Shown here in pieces: positions 9,516-18,148 of a DNA stretch of 64,000 nt (its first letter is position 1; each line of letters opens with the position of its first letter). The stretch lies in the NCBI RefSeq assembly GCF_036568665.1, contig NZ_DATCSD010000370.1:1-64000 (forward strand). The letters run 5' to 3'. The translations under genes and the position numbers were made by a program. Origin of the DNA: Ohtaekwangia sp036568665. GTDB lineage: Bacteria > Bacteroidota > Bacteroidia > Cytophagales > Cyclobacteriaceae. A model generated the notes under the pieces. That model had not been told where the DNA came from, ran no database searches, and saw nothing but the letters and a program-made list of their open reading frames with translations.

Positions 9516-10406
9516 ATGAATGGGTACACTCTGTTAGCAGCCTTTTTGATCGGCATAAGATTGGCTTATGCACAATCATCTGATCCTAAATATTTTGATG
9601 AAGTTCCTCCCGGCTTAACTCCCAGGATTTTTGCCCCCGGAAAGATCTCAACCGAAAATGAGTTTGAATTTGGTGCTGTCTTCTCCACTAACCGAAATGA
9701 ATTTTTCTATAGTGTGGAAATTAATGGCAAGACAGAAACCCGGATGATGAAATTTGAAAATGGAAAATGGAGTCAACCGGCTAAAATTCTTTTCCATGAT
9801 ATATATAGTTGCAATGATCCTTTTCTGACGCCTGACAATAAAAAGTTATTCTTTATTTCTGACCGACCACTGAACGGAACCGGTCCTAAAAAAGATTACG
9901 ACATCTGGTATATAGAACGCCAAACCGGAAAATGGTCGGAACCTATAAATGCAGGGACGAATATCAACTCCGACAAGAATGAATATTATATCTCATTTAC
10001 AAAGACCGGTAAAATGTACTTCTCATCCAACCGGCAAGACAATACCGGAAAGTATAATTATGACATCTATTCCTCTGAGATGAAAGACGGAGAATTTCAG
10101 CCGTCAAATAAACTTGGTGCCGGAGTAAATACATCGTTCTACGAAGCAGATGTATTTATAGCGCCTGATGAATCGTATATAGTATTTTCCGCTAACCACC
10201 CGGAAGGATTGGGCAATGGCGATCTCCATGTGAGCTTTCGAAATGAAGACGGAACCTGGACGCCATCAAAGAGCCTTGGCGATACTATCAATACAGAAAC
10301 CGATGATTTCTGTCCTTATGTTAGTCCGGATGGTAAATATCTCTTTTATGCAAGCCGGAGAGATATCTATTGGGTATCGGCTGATGTGATCCGGAAATTG
10401 CGCTGA
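9516..10406 (+). CDS. Exported WD40-like (PD40) beta-propeller protein
   Basis: 296 aa from the ATG at 9516 (MNGYTLLAAF), which places a signal peptide ending AYAQ at the N-terminus; an earlier start at 9414 would bury it. PD40/TolB-like repeats follow: FFYSVEINGK, LFFISDRPLNG, MYFSSNRQDN, IVFSANHPEG, SPDGKYLFYASRR. Such proteins are periplasmic or lipid-linked and often annotated as exo-alpha-sialidase-like or OmpA-associated; the function is unknown. Confidence 0.85.
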   Translation: MNGYTLLAAFLIGIRLAYAQSSDPKYFDEVPPGLTPRIFAPGKISTENEFEFGAVFSTNRNEFFYSVEINGKTETRMMKFENGKWSQPAKILFHDIYSCNDPFLTPDNKKLFFISDRPLNGTGPKKDYDIWYIERQTGKWSEPINAGTNINSDKNEYYISFTKTGKMYFSSNRQDNTGKYNYDIYSSEMKDGEFQPSNKLGAGVNTSFYEADVFIAPDESYIVFSANHPEGLGNGDLHVSFRNEDGTWTPSKSLGDTINTETDDFCPYVSPDGKYLFYASRRDIYWVSADVIRKLR

Positions 10407-10559
10407 ACTGCTACTTAAATTTCCTCCCTGCATTTTCCCTAGAAATATTTAGAGATGTGCGCTATTCTTCGGTAATTCCAGTTGCCAGTTCTTCATCTGA
10501 ATCAGTTATACACTAAAGATCAATGACTGGCATATTTTGAATTGATAAATATAGTATAC

Positions 10560-12944
10560 ATGATTTTGACCAGCTTACGAATCGCCTTGCGTCATGCACG
10601 GAAATTTAAAACGTATTCATTGATCAACATAGGAGGATTGGCACTGGGGTTTGCTTCTTCTATTGCTATCCTTCATTTTGTATCGGGTGAATTCTCGTAC
10701 GATACATTTCATCGTCTTCCCGACAATGTTTATCGCCTCAATACAGTAACACAAACGCCAACCGGAATACAAGTACAGGCTGCAGCGACACCTCTACTTG
10801 CTCCTACCCTCATGGCAGATATACCGGAAGTTGAAGCAGCCGTGCGATTGCGGCATGCCGATGATGTGCTGATCGAAATCGGTGAACAGAAATTTCATGA
10901 AACAAAAGTATTCTATGCCGACTCTAATTTTTTTAAAGTGCTGACTTTTCCTCTCGCACAAGGAAATCCCAACACTGTGTTGAAAGAAATAAATACCGCG
11001 GTTATAACAACAGCATTTGCCAGGAAATACTTCGGTGATCAGGACCCTGTAAATAAAACAATCAAAGTAGATAATAAACTCGTGCAAGTCAGTGGCGTAA
11101 CGCTTCCCACTGGCAAATCGCATATTGATTTTGATATACTGGTCTCCTTCGAAACATTTACACCACCCAAAGGCGTTCCGGTCAGTCTTTCAAGCTGGGC
11201 CTGGACATCCTTTCCAACCTATATCCGGTTACGTGAAGGATCAAACGCAGCAAGTATAGAACAAAAATTTCCGGCATTTATCAGAAAGTATAGGTCACAG
11301 GAGGATGCCTCGAAAGTCAACTATCAACTGCAACCGATAAAAGATGTATATCTGCAATCACGCAACATTCTTGAACGCGATGGTATATCTGCCAAAGGAG
11401 ATTATACCTATACTATAGGTCTTGCTGCCACCGCTGTTCTCATTATGGGTATAGCATGTTTTAACTTTGCTACTATATCCACGGCACTTTCTACCTACCG
11501 GGTAAAAGAAACAGGCATCAAGCGATCATTGGGATCAAGTCGATGGAGAATCTTTTCGCAATTTATTTTCGAATCGATATTTACCGCAGCCATCAGCCTG
11601 TTGCTGGGTATAATCATTCTTCAGGTAGGTATCACAAAACTCGAAAATCTTATTAACAGCAGCTTGTCGTTAACGATCGTCACACATCTTACCTGGCTTC
11701 CGCTATATATTGTAATTGTTCTCTTCACTGGCTGCCTGGGGGGTATATATCCTGCCATTTTCTTATCAGGGTTGAAACCGCAATTGGCGCTGAAAGCTAC
11801 AAACGCTTTTCATTCGCGAAGTGGTAAGGTGTCGGTTAAGAAAGCAATTATAGTTTTCCAGTTCTTTGTAACAGCTGTGTTAATTGCCGGTAGCCTGAGC
11901 ATCAAAAGACAAATGGATTTTATCCGGTCAAAGGATCTTGGGTATAACAAAGAGGGAATTATAGTACTTCACGTTCCTGACGAGCAAATGCGAAAGCTCT
12001 ATTCGCCATTGAAAAATAAACTTTCCGGAAATACAAATGTTGTGGGTGTTTCTGCAAGCAGAGATCTCTTCGATGGTCAGCAGGGAGTTACGGATGTTGA
12101 AGAAGCGGGAAGTACAGAAGCCCCTCACATGCTAAGTATGTTTCGCATGTATCCTAATTTTATAGAGACGATGGGTATAGAACTGACGATGGGAAGAACG
12201 TTCACTGAGCCGTTTACCGACAGCAGTTCGTTTATACTGAACGAGGCTGCGGTAAAAATGCTTGGCTGGGATAAAAAGGATGTGATTGGTAAAAGACTCA
12301 CCTCTTACAATCAAACGGGAGAAGTGATCGGAGTCGTGAAAGATTTTCATTTCACAAGTCTTCATTCAGCCATTGCTCCATTGATCATGCTGGTGCCCAA
12401 ATCAAAAATCGAATACTTATATATACGGGTAACACCGGGCGATTTGAATAATACTATCTCCTCTCTCGAATCAGACTGGAAGTCCATAGCTCCTCATCTT
12501 CCATTCGACTATATTATCCTGGATGAGCATGTTGACCAAATGTATCGTCAGGATGAAAGGCTTGCTCAACTGGGCTTTATCTTCTGCGGATTGTCCATTG
12601 TTCTTGCTTGCCTCGGACTATACGGAATTATTTCATTGATGGCCGAAGCCCGGACGAAAGAAATAGGAATACGAAAAATTTTAGGAGCTTCCATATCAAA
12701 GATCACAGCTATGCTATCAGGAGAGTTTATACTATTGGTATTTATAGCCGCGATAATCGCCCTGCCTGCCTCTTACTATTTCCTGGATCATTGGCTCAAT
12801 GATTTTGCTTACAGAATTAGTATGCCGATTGATATACTGGTCTCTTCTGTACTCTCATCCGCGGTGCTGGCAGTCTTTGCAGTCAGTTTCCGATCAATAA
12901 AAGCAGCCCTGGCAAATCCGATCGATTCTATCAAGAGCGAGTAA
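10560..12944 (+). CDS. MacB/FtsX-type ABC transporter permease
   Basis: 794 aa from the ATG at 10560; an in-frame TTG at 10542 would add six residues. It has the Bacteroidota two-repeat permease architecture: N-terminal TM with YSLINIGGLALGFASSIAI (about 22-45), MacB-type periplasmic domain, three FtsX membrane helices (about 285-400), a second TM/MacB periplasmic unit (about 430-640), then three final helices with the EIGIRKILGAS motif near residue 705. No ATPase gene is adjacent; in this phylum such permeases are commonly encoded apart from their ATPase. Likely role: export or periplasmic mechanotransmission of an unknown substrate. Confidence 0.92.
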   Translation: MILTSLRIALRHARKFKTYSLINIGGLALGFASSIAILHFVSGEFSYDTFHRLPDNVYRLNTVTQTPTGIQVQAAATPLLAPTLMADIPEVEAAVRLRHADDVLIEIGEQKFHETKVFYADSNFFKVLTFPLAQGNPNTVLKEINTAVITTAFARKYFGDQDPVNKTIKVDNKLVQVSGVTLPTGKSHIDFDILVSFETFTPPKGVPVSLSSWAWTSFPTYIRLREGSNAASIEQKFPAFIRKYRSQEDASKVNYQLQPIKDVYLQSRNILERDGISAKGDYTYTIGLAATAVLIMGIACFNFATISTALSTYRVKETGIKRSLGSSRWRIFSQFIFESIFTAAISLLLGIIILQVGITKLENLINSSLSLTIVTHLTWLPLYIVIVLFTGCLGGIYPAIFLSGLKPQLALKATNAFHSRSGKVSVKKAIIVFQFFVTAVLIAGSLSIKRQMDFIRSKDLGYNKEGIIVLHVPDEQMRKLYSPLKNKLSGNTNVVGVSASRDLFDGQQGVTDVEEAGSTEAPHMLSMFRMYPNFIETMGIELTMGRTFTEPFTDSSSFILNEAAVKMLGWDKKDVIGKRLTSYNQTGEVIGVVKDFHFTSLHSAIAPLIMLVPKSKIEYLYIRVTPGDLNNTISSLESDWKSIAPHLPFDYIILDEHVDQMYRQDERLAQLGFIFCGLSIVLACLGLYGIISLMAEARTKEIGIRKILGASISKITAMLSGEFILLVFIAAIIALPASYYFLDHWLNDFAYRISMPIDILVSSVLSSAVLAVFAVSFRSIKAALANPIDSIKSE

Positions 12945-12991
12945 CAATAATTCGACCAAGCAGAGTGCGTTAAAATTGGATAAATAATTAT

Positions 12992-13007
12992 GTCGTTAAA
13001 TGACGTC
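12992..13007. promoter_or_regulatory. ArsR operator, distal copy (module 1)
   Basis: GTCGTTAAATGACGTC; its right half lies in the perfect palindrome ATGACGTCAT (13000-13009). It shares the core GTTAAATGAC with the second module's operator read on the minus strand. It lies 27 bp upstream of the proximal copy, just upstream of the -7 box of the ArsR gene. Confidence 0.6.
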
Positions 13008-13011
13008 ATGT

Positions 13012-13019
13012 TATATTTG
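13012..13019 (+). promoter_or_regulatory. -7 box TATATTTG of ArsR module 1
   Basis: Exact TAnnTTTG match placed between the two operator copies, 18 nt before the ATG at 13038. A TATG at 12989-12992 sits 19 nt upstream as a weak -33 element. Transcription would start inside the proximal operator, so binding should block the promoter. Confidence 0.6.
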
Positions 13020-13034
13020 TCGTCAAATGGCGAC
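13019..13034. promoter_or_regulatory. ArsR operator, proximal copy (module 1)
   Basis: GTCGTCAAATGGCGAC: arms GTCGTCA and TGGCGAC (6 of 7 paired) around AA. It ends 3 nt before the ArsR start codon. Confidence 0.65.
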
Positions 13035-13037
13035 ATT

Positions 13038-13367
13038 ATGATATTAAGACGAGACATTTTTCAGGCAATTGCCGATCCTACCAGAAGATCTATACTGGTT
13101 CTTTTAGCATCACAAACCATTACCGCTGGCGCCATTGCCGATCACTTTGACGGAGCCCGGTCTACCATCTCCAAACATATACAAATACTAACCGAATGTG
13201 GTTTGGTGGAATCAAACCAGCAAGGCCGGGAAATATACTATCAGATCAAAATTGAACGAATGAAAGAGATTGATCTATGGCTGGATCAACTATTAAAAAT
13301 CTGGGAACAACGCTTCGATCGTCTGGATCTGTATCTGGAAAAGCTTCAAAAAAATAAACGTTCATGA
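13038..13367 (+). CDS. ArsR/SdpR-type winged-helix repressor (module 1)
   Basis: 109 aa from ATG 13038 (MILRRDIFQAIADPTRR). An earlier ATG at 12990 would place the -7 box and operators inside the gene. It is a complete ArsR HTH: IADPTRRSILVLLASQ, then the recognition region DGARSTISKHIQILTECGLV and wing REIYYQIK. No metal-binding Cys cluster (ELCVCDL) is present, so it belongs to the metal-independent group paired with SRPBCC (AHSA1) genes. Its stop overlaps the next start (ATGA). Close paralogue of the protein at 15965-16288. Autorepression through the two palindromes upstream is inferred. Confidence 0.92.
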   Translation: MILRRDIFQAIADPTRRSILVLLASQTITAGAIADHFDGARSTISKHIQILTECGLVESNQQGREIYYQIKIERMKEIDLWLDQLLKIWEQRFDRLDLYLEKLQKNKRS

Positions 13368-13828
13368 ATATGGAAAAAAAGGAAAGCAGAGAAATTCGCA
13401 TGACGAGATCATTCAAGGCTCCGATTGATCTTATGTGGGAAGTATGGACTAATCCGGAGCATATTGCCAACTGGTGGGGACCCAATGGTTTTACCAATAC
13501 CATTCATACGATGAACTTCCAGGAAGGCGGTGAATGGACGTTGACGATGCACGGACCCGATGGAACCAATTATCCGAACAGAAGTATATTTAAGGAAATT
13601 ATACCCTTTAAGAAAATTGTGTTCGAGCACTTCAATCCTCATTTCATCACTACAGTTCTTTTCGAATCAAAAGGTGAAGAGACACAGGTAGACTGGTCGA
13701 TGGTATTTGATACAGCAGAGATGCGCGAGATCGTAGTAAAAGCTCACAAGGCAGAAGAAGGTCTGAAAGAGAACCTGGCGAAACTCGAGAACCATCTTTC
13801 AACGCAACTCCGGAAATCAAAAGCCTGA
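13364..13828 (+). CDS. SRPBCC/AHSA1-type protein (module 1)
   Basis: 154 aa, START/Bet v1-like fold of the AHSA1 (activator of Hsp90 homologue 1-like) subgroup: MTRSFKAPIDLMWEVWTNPEHIANWWGPNGFTN (read in parts) at 10-45, then the hydrophobic-cavity strands and the C-terminal helix GLKENLAKLENHL. These proteins bind small hydrophobic ligands; none has a known substrate when paired with ArsR. It overlaps the repressor gene by 4 nt (ATGA), so the two are translationally coupled. Confidence 0.9.
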   Translation: MNMEKKESREIRMTRSFKAPIDLMWEVWTNPEHIANWWGPNGFTNTIHTMNFQEGGEWTLTMHGPDGTNYPNRSIFKEIIPFKKIVFEHFNPHFITTVLFESKGEETQVDWSMVFDTAEMREIVVKAHKAEEGLKENLAKLENHLSTQLRKSKA

Positions 13829-13877
13829 ATATAGCCTTGCACTGAAAATCACTTCAGCTCAGAATATATAGCGAGAC

Positions 13878-14444
13878 TTAAACTCTAAGTGCACCACGAA
13901 AACCTCTGGCTGCATAGTATGATTCTGCTCCGTTGTGATATACGAAAACATGGTCGTAACGGCGATCACAAAATATAGCGCCACCTAACTCTCTTATACC
14001 TGCAGGAGTTTGCACCCAGCTCGATGTTTTTGTATCGAACTCTCCAAGCTCCTGCAATTCCCTATATTGTTCTTCTGTTAAAATTGTAATTCCTATAGCA
14101 GCCGCCATTTCTATAGCACTGTTCTTCGGCTTATGTTCTTTCCTTGACTGCAGCGCTTCATCATCATAACAAAAACTTCTACGTCCTTTGGGGCTCTCCG
14201 CGGAGCAATCGTAAAAAATATACTCGCCTGTTTTCTTATCATAACCAACAACATCCGGTTCACCACCGGTTATTTCCATTTCACTAAGCGCCCCTAATTT
14301 ATCAGGATTCGCATTCAGTTTCTCTTCTACCCTGTTCCATTCAATACCTTTATGTCGCTTCATATTTTTCTCAAAGCGGCTTTTTAATATATGGAGCAGT
14401 TCTTCGCGCTCTTCGGATGATAGTTTCCTTTTATTGCTTTTCAT
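13878..14444 (-). CDS. DUF4256 family protein
   Basis: 188 aa, soluble. It matches the DUF4256 family over its full length, with the conserved IEWNRVEEKL, GGEPDVVGYDKKTGEYIFYDCS, ESPKGRRSFCYDDEAL and the C-terminal RYDHVFVYHNGAESYYAARGFRG (patterns read in parts). Function unknown; the family is often found beside SRPBCC, YdeI and DoxX genes, as here. It is the last gene of the minus-strand set led by ArsR module 2, after a 60-nt gap. Confidence 0.85.
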   Translation of the reverse strand: MKSNKRKLSSEEREELLHILKSRFEKNMKRHKGIEWNRVEEKLNANPDKLGALSEMEITGGEPDVVGYDKKTGEYIFYDCSAESPKGRRSFCYDDEALQSRKEHKPKNSAIEMAAAIGITILTEEQYRELQELGEFDTKTSSWVQTPAGIRELGGAIFCDRRYDHVFVYHNGAESYYAARGFRGALRV

Positions 14445-14504
14445 ACTTTTATACTATATCTGTTGAACAAAATCGTCACGTTTATATTTATAGCACATAA
14501 TATG

Positions 14505-15092
14505 CTATTCATCTTCTAACCCCTTGCCTTCGAGAATCTGCGGTATATATTTCTCTACTCTCGATTCGCGCGTTTTGGCTTGCTTCGCTTGTGAGAAGTA
14601 AAGAAGGTATCCTCTTTGCCGTCCCGGGGTGAGCGCATAAAAAGCTTTACTCAGAGCACGACTCTTATCCAATTTACGTTGAAACTCTTCGGGCATTGTA
14701 AATTCCTTCGTCTTTTTGAACTCCACTTTCAAGCCAGCTTCCTCCACTTCAACAGCTTCATAAATATAGGCCTTCAATGCGCCTTTCAGCTTTACTATCT
14801 CACGAACATCGGTAAACCGGATCTGACGTGCCGCCTGTACATTCTCCGTTTGCTGCACCAATATACCTTTGGTATCTTTTAGCAAAGCGCCTTTGAAAAA
14901 CAGCAGTGCGCAGTATTCTTTAAACCCGTGGATCAATACTATATTTTTCTTTTCAAATATATAGCAAGGCTGTCCCCACTTCAATTCTTCTGTGAGCCCA
15001 CAATCAAGAACAATCATTCTTAATGCTTCAAATTCTTTCTGCCAGTTTTTAGCTTTACTAAAAAACGAATCTACTTTAGGATTTGGGTTCAT
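14505..15092 (-). CDS. YdeI/DUF1801 family protein
   Basis: 195 aa. The N-terminal part (about 15-110) is a DUF1801/YdhG-like fold (LRMIVLDCGLTEELKWGQPCY), and the C-terminal part (about 125-190) is the YdeI/OmpD-associated region with FQRKLDKSRALSKAFYALTPGRQRGYL and the basic AKQAKTRESRVEKYIPQI (read in parts). Homologues were linked in enterics to antimicrobial peptide resistance, but the mechanism is unknown. It is 12 nt from the DoxX gene, in the ArsR module 2 operon. Confidence 0.88.
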   Translation of the reverse strand: MNPNPKVDSFFSKAKNWQKEFEALRMIVLDCGLTEELKWGQPCYIFEKKNIVLIHGFKEYCALLFFKGALLKDTKGILVQQTENVQAARQIRFTDVREIVKLKGALKAYIYEAVEVEEAGLKVEFKKTKEFTMPEEFQRKLDKSRALSKAFYALTPGRQRGYLLYFSQAKQAKTRESRVEKYIPQILEGKGLEDE

Positions 15093-15104
15093 ACTTTCTG
15101 TTTG

Positions 15105-15485
15105 TTAGTTAACGGAAATAACTTTTCTATCCGCAGGCCTGAAGTACCAGGATATAATCGTCAACACTATTAATAATGTAGGACCGAAAAATTCCTTGGC
15201 GCCATCCCCGCTGGCCAAGTGAGAAAGCACTGCGCCTGACATAGCAAAAAAGAAACCTGCATAAGCCCACTCTTTCAGCAAAGGGAATTTAGGAATAAGC
15301 ACGGCTATAACTCCCAACAATTTCCAAACGCCCAGTATTATCAGAAAATAAAGTGGATAGCCGAGGTGCGTCATCATATCAACTTCTTCTTTTACCTGGA
15401 GCAATTGCACCACTCCGGTCGATACCATGCCTAATGCAAGCCAGATAGTAGCAATCCAATAGATAATCTTATTTCTCTTTGTCAT
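15105..15485 (-). CDS. DoxX-family membrane protein
   Basis: 126 aa with four membrane segments (about 9-27, 45-64, 72-90, 97-115) in the DoxX/DoxD-like pattern, including LGYPLYFLIILGVWKLLGV and FPLLKEWAYAGFFF. DoxX proteins are small integral membrane proteins of uncertain redox role. It is 7 nt after the SRPBCC gene; SRPBCC-DoxX pairing under an ArsR repressor is a recurrent arrangement. Confidence 0.9.
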   Translation of the reverse strand: MTKRNKIIYWIATIWLALGMVSTGVVQLLQVKEEVDMMTHLGYPLYFLIILGVWKLLGVIAVLIPKFPLLKEWAYAGFFFAMSGAVLSHLASGDGAKEFFGPTLLIVLTIISWYFRPADRKVISVN

Positions 15486-15492
15486 AAGTATA

Positions 15493-15957
15493 TTATTTTA
15501 ATTTGTTAACGATGTCTTGTAATCGGGCATGTGCCATATTTATACCTTGCACAAAAGGCAGTTGCAGCACCTGGTCTCTGATAGCAACTGATCTATATAC
15601 TACCTGCATGCTGAGTTTGCTGGTATCGTCTGTAAGTTTTTCAAATTCCAGAAACTCCAGTTGAGCATCAAAAGATGCGCTCTCCATTTCAAATGTCCGG
15701 GTGATTTTCCGATTCGGGATAAACTCATGAATGGTTCCGCTAAACCCATGCTTGTTTCCCTTCGGATCGGTTGTTACAAACTGGTAACTGCCATGTTTTT
15801 TACTTTCAAGCTTCAATACGCTGGTTCCCATCCATTGCTCAACAATCTCCGGGTCCGTATATGCCTGAAAAAGTAATTCCAGTGGTAAATCAAATTCTCT
15901 TGTAATGAATATTTCCTGTTTGCCTTCTTCGGCACTAACTTTTGTTTTGCGCTCCAT
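15493..15957 (-). CDS. SRPBCC/AHSA1-type protein (module 2)
   Basis: 154 aa, AHSA1-type START-like fold: FITREFDLPLELLFQAYTDPEIVEQWMG near 17-45, FSGTIHEFIPNRKITRTFEME in the middle and a C-terminal helix ending RLQDIVNKLK (patterns read in parts). Same length as the module 1 protein but diverged. It lies 7 nt downstream of the ArsR gene and is likely co-repressed with it. Confidence 0.9.
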   Translation of the reverse strand: MERKTKVSAEEGKQEIFITREFDLPLELLFQAYTDPEIVEQWMGTSVLKLESKKHGSYQFVTTDPKGNKHGFSGTIHEFIPNRKITRTFEMESASFDAQLEFLEFEKLTDDTSKLSMQVVYRSVAIRDQVLQLPFVQGINMAHARLQDIVNKLK

Positions 15958-15964
15958 GATATTC

Positions 15965-16288
15965 TTATTTTTTGGGTTTATACTTTTTCATAATGTTTTC
16001 CAGTTTGTTGAACCGGTCATCCCACATATTCCGGAATGGCTCAATGAAGTCTGCTATTTCTTTCATCTTCTTTGGGTTAAAGTGATAGTATATTTCTCTT
16101 CCCTTCAGCTCTTGCTTCAGTAACTCACACTCGGTAAGTATTTGTATATGTTTGGAAACAGTTTGTCTGGATGAATCAAACTTTTCCGCTATTGCACTGG
16201 GCGTCATGGCCTGCAGGGCAACCAAAGTAATTATCGCTCTCCGGGTAGGGTCAGCGATGGCCTGAAATACATCTCTTCGTAAATCCAT
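15965..16288 (-). CDS. ArsR/SdpR-type winged-helix repressor (module 2)
   Basis: 107 aa: MDLRRDVFQAIADPTRRAI, HTH with DSSRQTVSKHIQILTECELL and wing REIYYHFNPK. It aligns without gaps to the module 1 repressor; the main recognition-helix changes are GARSTIS versus SSRQTVS, which parallels the different flanks of the two operator sets. No metal-binding cysteines. It heads the five-gene minus-strand operon ArsR-SRPBCC-DoxX-YdeI-DUF4256. Confidence 0.93.
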   Translation of the reverse strand: MDLRRDVFQAIADPTRRAIITLVALQAMTPSAIAEKFDSSRQTVSKHIQILTECELLKQELKGREIYYHFNPKKMKEIADFIEPFRNMWDDRFNKLENIMKKYKPKK

Positions 16289-16291
16289 TGC

Positions 16292-16307
16292 GCAGCTATT
16301 TGACTGC
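16292..16307. promoter_or_regulatory. ArsR operator, proximal copy (module 2)
   Basis: GCAGCTATTTGACTGC, arms GCAG/CTGC with near-symmetric inner bases; read on the minus strand GCAGTCAAATAGCTGC. It ends 3 nt from the ArsR start codon, as in module 1. Confidence 0.6.
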
Positions 16308-16314
16308 TAATATA
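16307..16314 (-). promoter_or_regulatory. -7 box TATATTAG of ArsR module 2
   Basis: Seven of eight matches to TAnnTTTG, between the two operator copies and exactly 18 nt before the ATG at 16288. That is the same spacing as in module 1. Confidence 0.5.
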
Positions 16315-16336
16315 CGCGCAGTCATTTAACTGCGCG
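16315..16336. promoter_or_regulatory. ArsR operator, distal copy (module 2)
   Basis: Perfect 8-bp arms CGCGCAGT and ACTGCGCG around CATTTA. On the minus strand the core reads GTTAAATGAC, identical to the module 1 distal core. It is 26 bp from the proximal copy. Confidence 0.7.
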
Positions 16337-16517
16337 AATTTTTTCCGGACTTTTTTTTAAAATTTTTGAAAGCGTTTCAACATTTGTCCAAATTAACCCC
16401 GTAACGAAGTCCATCTTACCCCCATACGCACGCATATCCGCACAGTGGTTTCTTCTCTAAGAATAACATAGTCCTCGTTAGTATATATGTGTATATTAAA
16501 GACTGCAAAAACGAAAT

Positions 16518-17282
16518 ATGACTTTATCAAAAATGAAAATAGGAATTATTGGAGCCGGTGAGATGGGCGGAACATTGATACGACAATATACCCGGGCAGG
16601 TCACCAGGTAAAAATGACAAATGCCAGTGGGGCGGACAAGCTTAAAAGTTTAGCATTAGAGACTGGTGCTACTCCGGTTACACTATCAGACGTAGTTATA
16701 GATGTGGATGTAATCATCGTGAGTATACCGATGATAGCCATACTGAAATTACCTAGAGGCCTTTTTAAAAATACACTCACCAACACAACCATTGTTGATA
16801 TCGGCAACTATTATCCTATCCGTGATGGTGTTATTAAAGATATGGAAGATGGAATGCCTGAAAGTGTCTGGGTTTCCAATCAACTTCAGCGACCTGTTAT
16901 AAAGGCCTACAACAATATATTTTATCGATCGTTGGTAAATGCTGGTACTGCGAAAGGCACTTCCTCACGGATAGCACTGCCTGTTGCAGGAGATGATCAG
17001 CGATCAAAAGATCTTGTTTCTGTGTTGATTAATGATAGCGGATTTGACTCTTTCGATTATGGAACACTGCAGGATTCCTGGAGACAACAGCCGGGAAGTC
17101 CGGCATATTGTACTGATCTGACTCTGCCTCAGCTGAAAAAATCTATCACAAGGGCAAAGAAGGAATTGTTACCGGAAAGACGTGAACTCGGGCTTAAATA
17201 TATATTGAAGCACAATCCTGAATTATGGCAGGATAATGTCAAATACAATCGGGAGATTTACGAAAGTGATCTGACTATATAG
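16518..17282 (+). CDS. NADPH-dependent F420 reductase-like oxidoreductase
   Basis: 254 aa. N-terminal Rossmann domain with KIGIIGAGEMGGTLIRQY at 6-24 and the 6-phosphogluconate dehydrogenase-like strand DVDVIIVSIPM; then IVDIGNYYPIRDG and a C-terminal helical region. This is the pattern of F420H2:NADP oxidoreductase/NAD(P)-binding-domain proteins widespread in organisms that lack F420, so the cofactor and substrate are unknown. An alternative start lies at 16533 (MKIGIIG). Monocistronic. Confidence 0.85.
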   Translation: MTLSKMKIGIIGAGEMGGTLIRQYTRAGHQVKMTNASGADKLKSLALETGATPVTLSDVVIDVDVIIVSIPMIAILKLPRGLFKNTLTNTTIVDIGNYYPIRDGVIKDMEDGMPESVWVSNQLQRPVIKAYNNIFYRSLVNAGTAKGTSSRIALPVAGDDQRSKDLVSVLINDSGFDSFDYGTLQDSWRQQPGSPAYCTDLTLPQLKKSITRAKKELLPERRELGLKYILKHNPELWQDNVKYNREIYESDLTI

Positions 17283-17439
17283 ATCAGGTCCTCCTCCAAC
17301 GTGTTCTCTACCTGCTAATGGCACAATTCCACTGATAAATAGCCACTTACAACAGTTATATAACGTAAAAGCTGTTCTTAAAAGCTATTTTTTCAGTATA
17401 CTCGCGCTTGAATTATTTTGACAATATATAACAGCGCAA

Positions 17440-18111
17440 ATGGGAAAGATTATACGACCAACCTATCCGAAGGAATTTAGTATAGGGCTTTTAATACTGA
17501 TTTTTGTTTTATCATTTTTTTTATCCACACAGATTTTCAATGTGTCGTGGCGTGAACTGATGGAGGGTACCAATGTATACCTAGGCATGTTCCTGGTGAG
17601 TACAGCTGTTCTTATTATGGTATTGATTCTTTGGGAAGAGCTTTTATTCCCCGTAAAAGTTAAAACCACCAATGATGGCGTGATCTTCAGAAATCACAGA
17701 ACAAAATTAAAAACACAATTTCTTATCTACTTCGCTATTCCTGTTCTCTTCGCGATTGTATATCTCAAGTTTGAAGTTAATCTAGTTCGCTTCATTGTGT
17801 GGACTGCCGTGTGTACCCTTGCACCGGTTGTTATAAAATTCATCTCCGGAATAAACAATTACAATGACTTTCTGAAGCTGACGAATGATACTATCGAATA
17901 CAAAAACAATAAAGAAGCAGGAACTTTCAGTCTGAAAGATATACAGCACCTCACGCTCGTAAGAGATCAAAAAGTGCTTCATAAAATTCAGGTATCACTG
18001 ACCAACAACAGCCAGGTAATTATTGATTTGGATGAAATGGAGCTTGCAGCGTTTCTGGAGTCCATTGATAAGTTTATCACCAGTCACTATAAAACGCTCG
18101 TGAAGAGTTAA
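17440..18111 (+). CDS. Four-helix membrane protein with C-terminal PH-like region
   Basis: 223 aa. Four hydrophobic helices are visible at about 15-33, 46-68, 92-111 and 115-135. They are followed by a soluble tail (145-220) with beta-rich sequence EYKNNKEAGTFSLKDIQHLTL that looks like the PH-like tails of small Bacteroidota membrane proteins. No family could be named. A hairpin follows its stop codon. Confidence 0.75.
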   Translation: MGKIIRPTYPKEFSIGLLILIFVLSFFLSTQIFNVSWRELMEGTNVYLGMFLVSTAVLIMVLILWEELLFPVKVKTTNDGVIFRNHRTKLKTQFLIYFAIPVLFAIVYLKFEVNLVRFIVWTAVCTLAPVVIKFISGINNYNDFLKLTNDTIEYKNNKEAGTFSLKDIQHLTLVRDQKVLHKIQVSLTNNSQVIIDLDEMELAAFLESIDKFITSHYKTLVKS

Positions 18112-18124
18112 TAAAGTATATATA

Positions 18125-18148
18125 GGTACGGATAAAACTATCCGTGCC
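18125..18148 (+). terminator. Hairpin after the 17440 gene
   Basis: GGTACGGATA and TATCCGTGCC pair with one mismatch around AAAC, 14 nt after the stop codon. There is no clean T-run, so terminator function is only likely. Confidence 0.5.
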
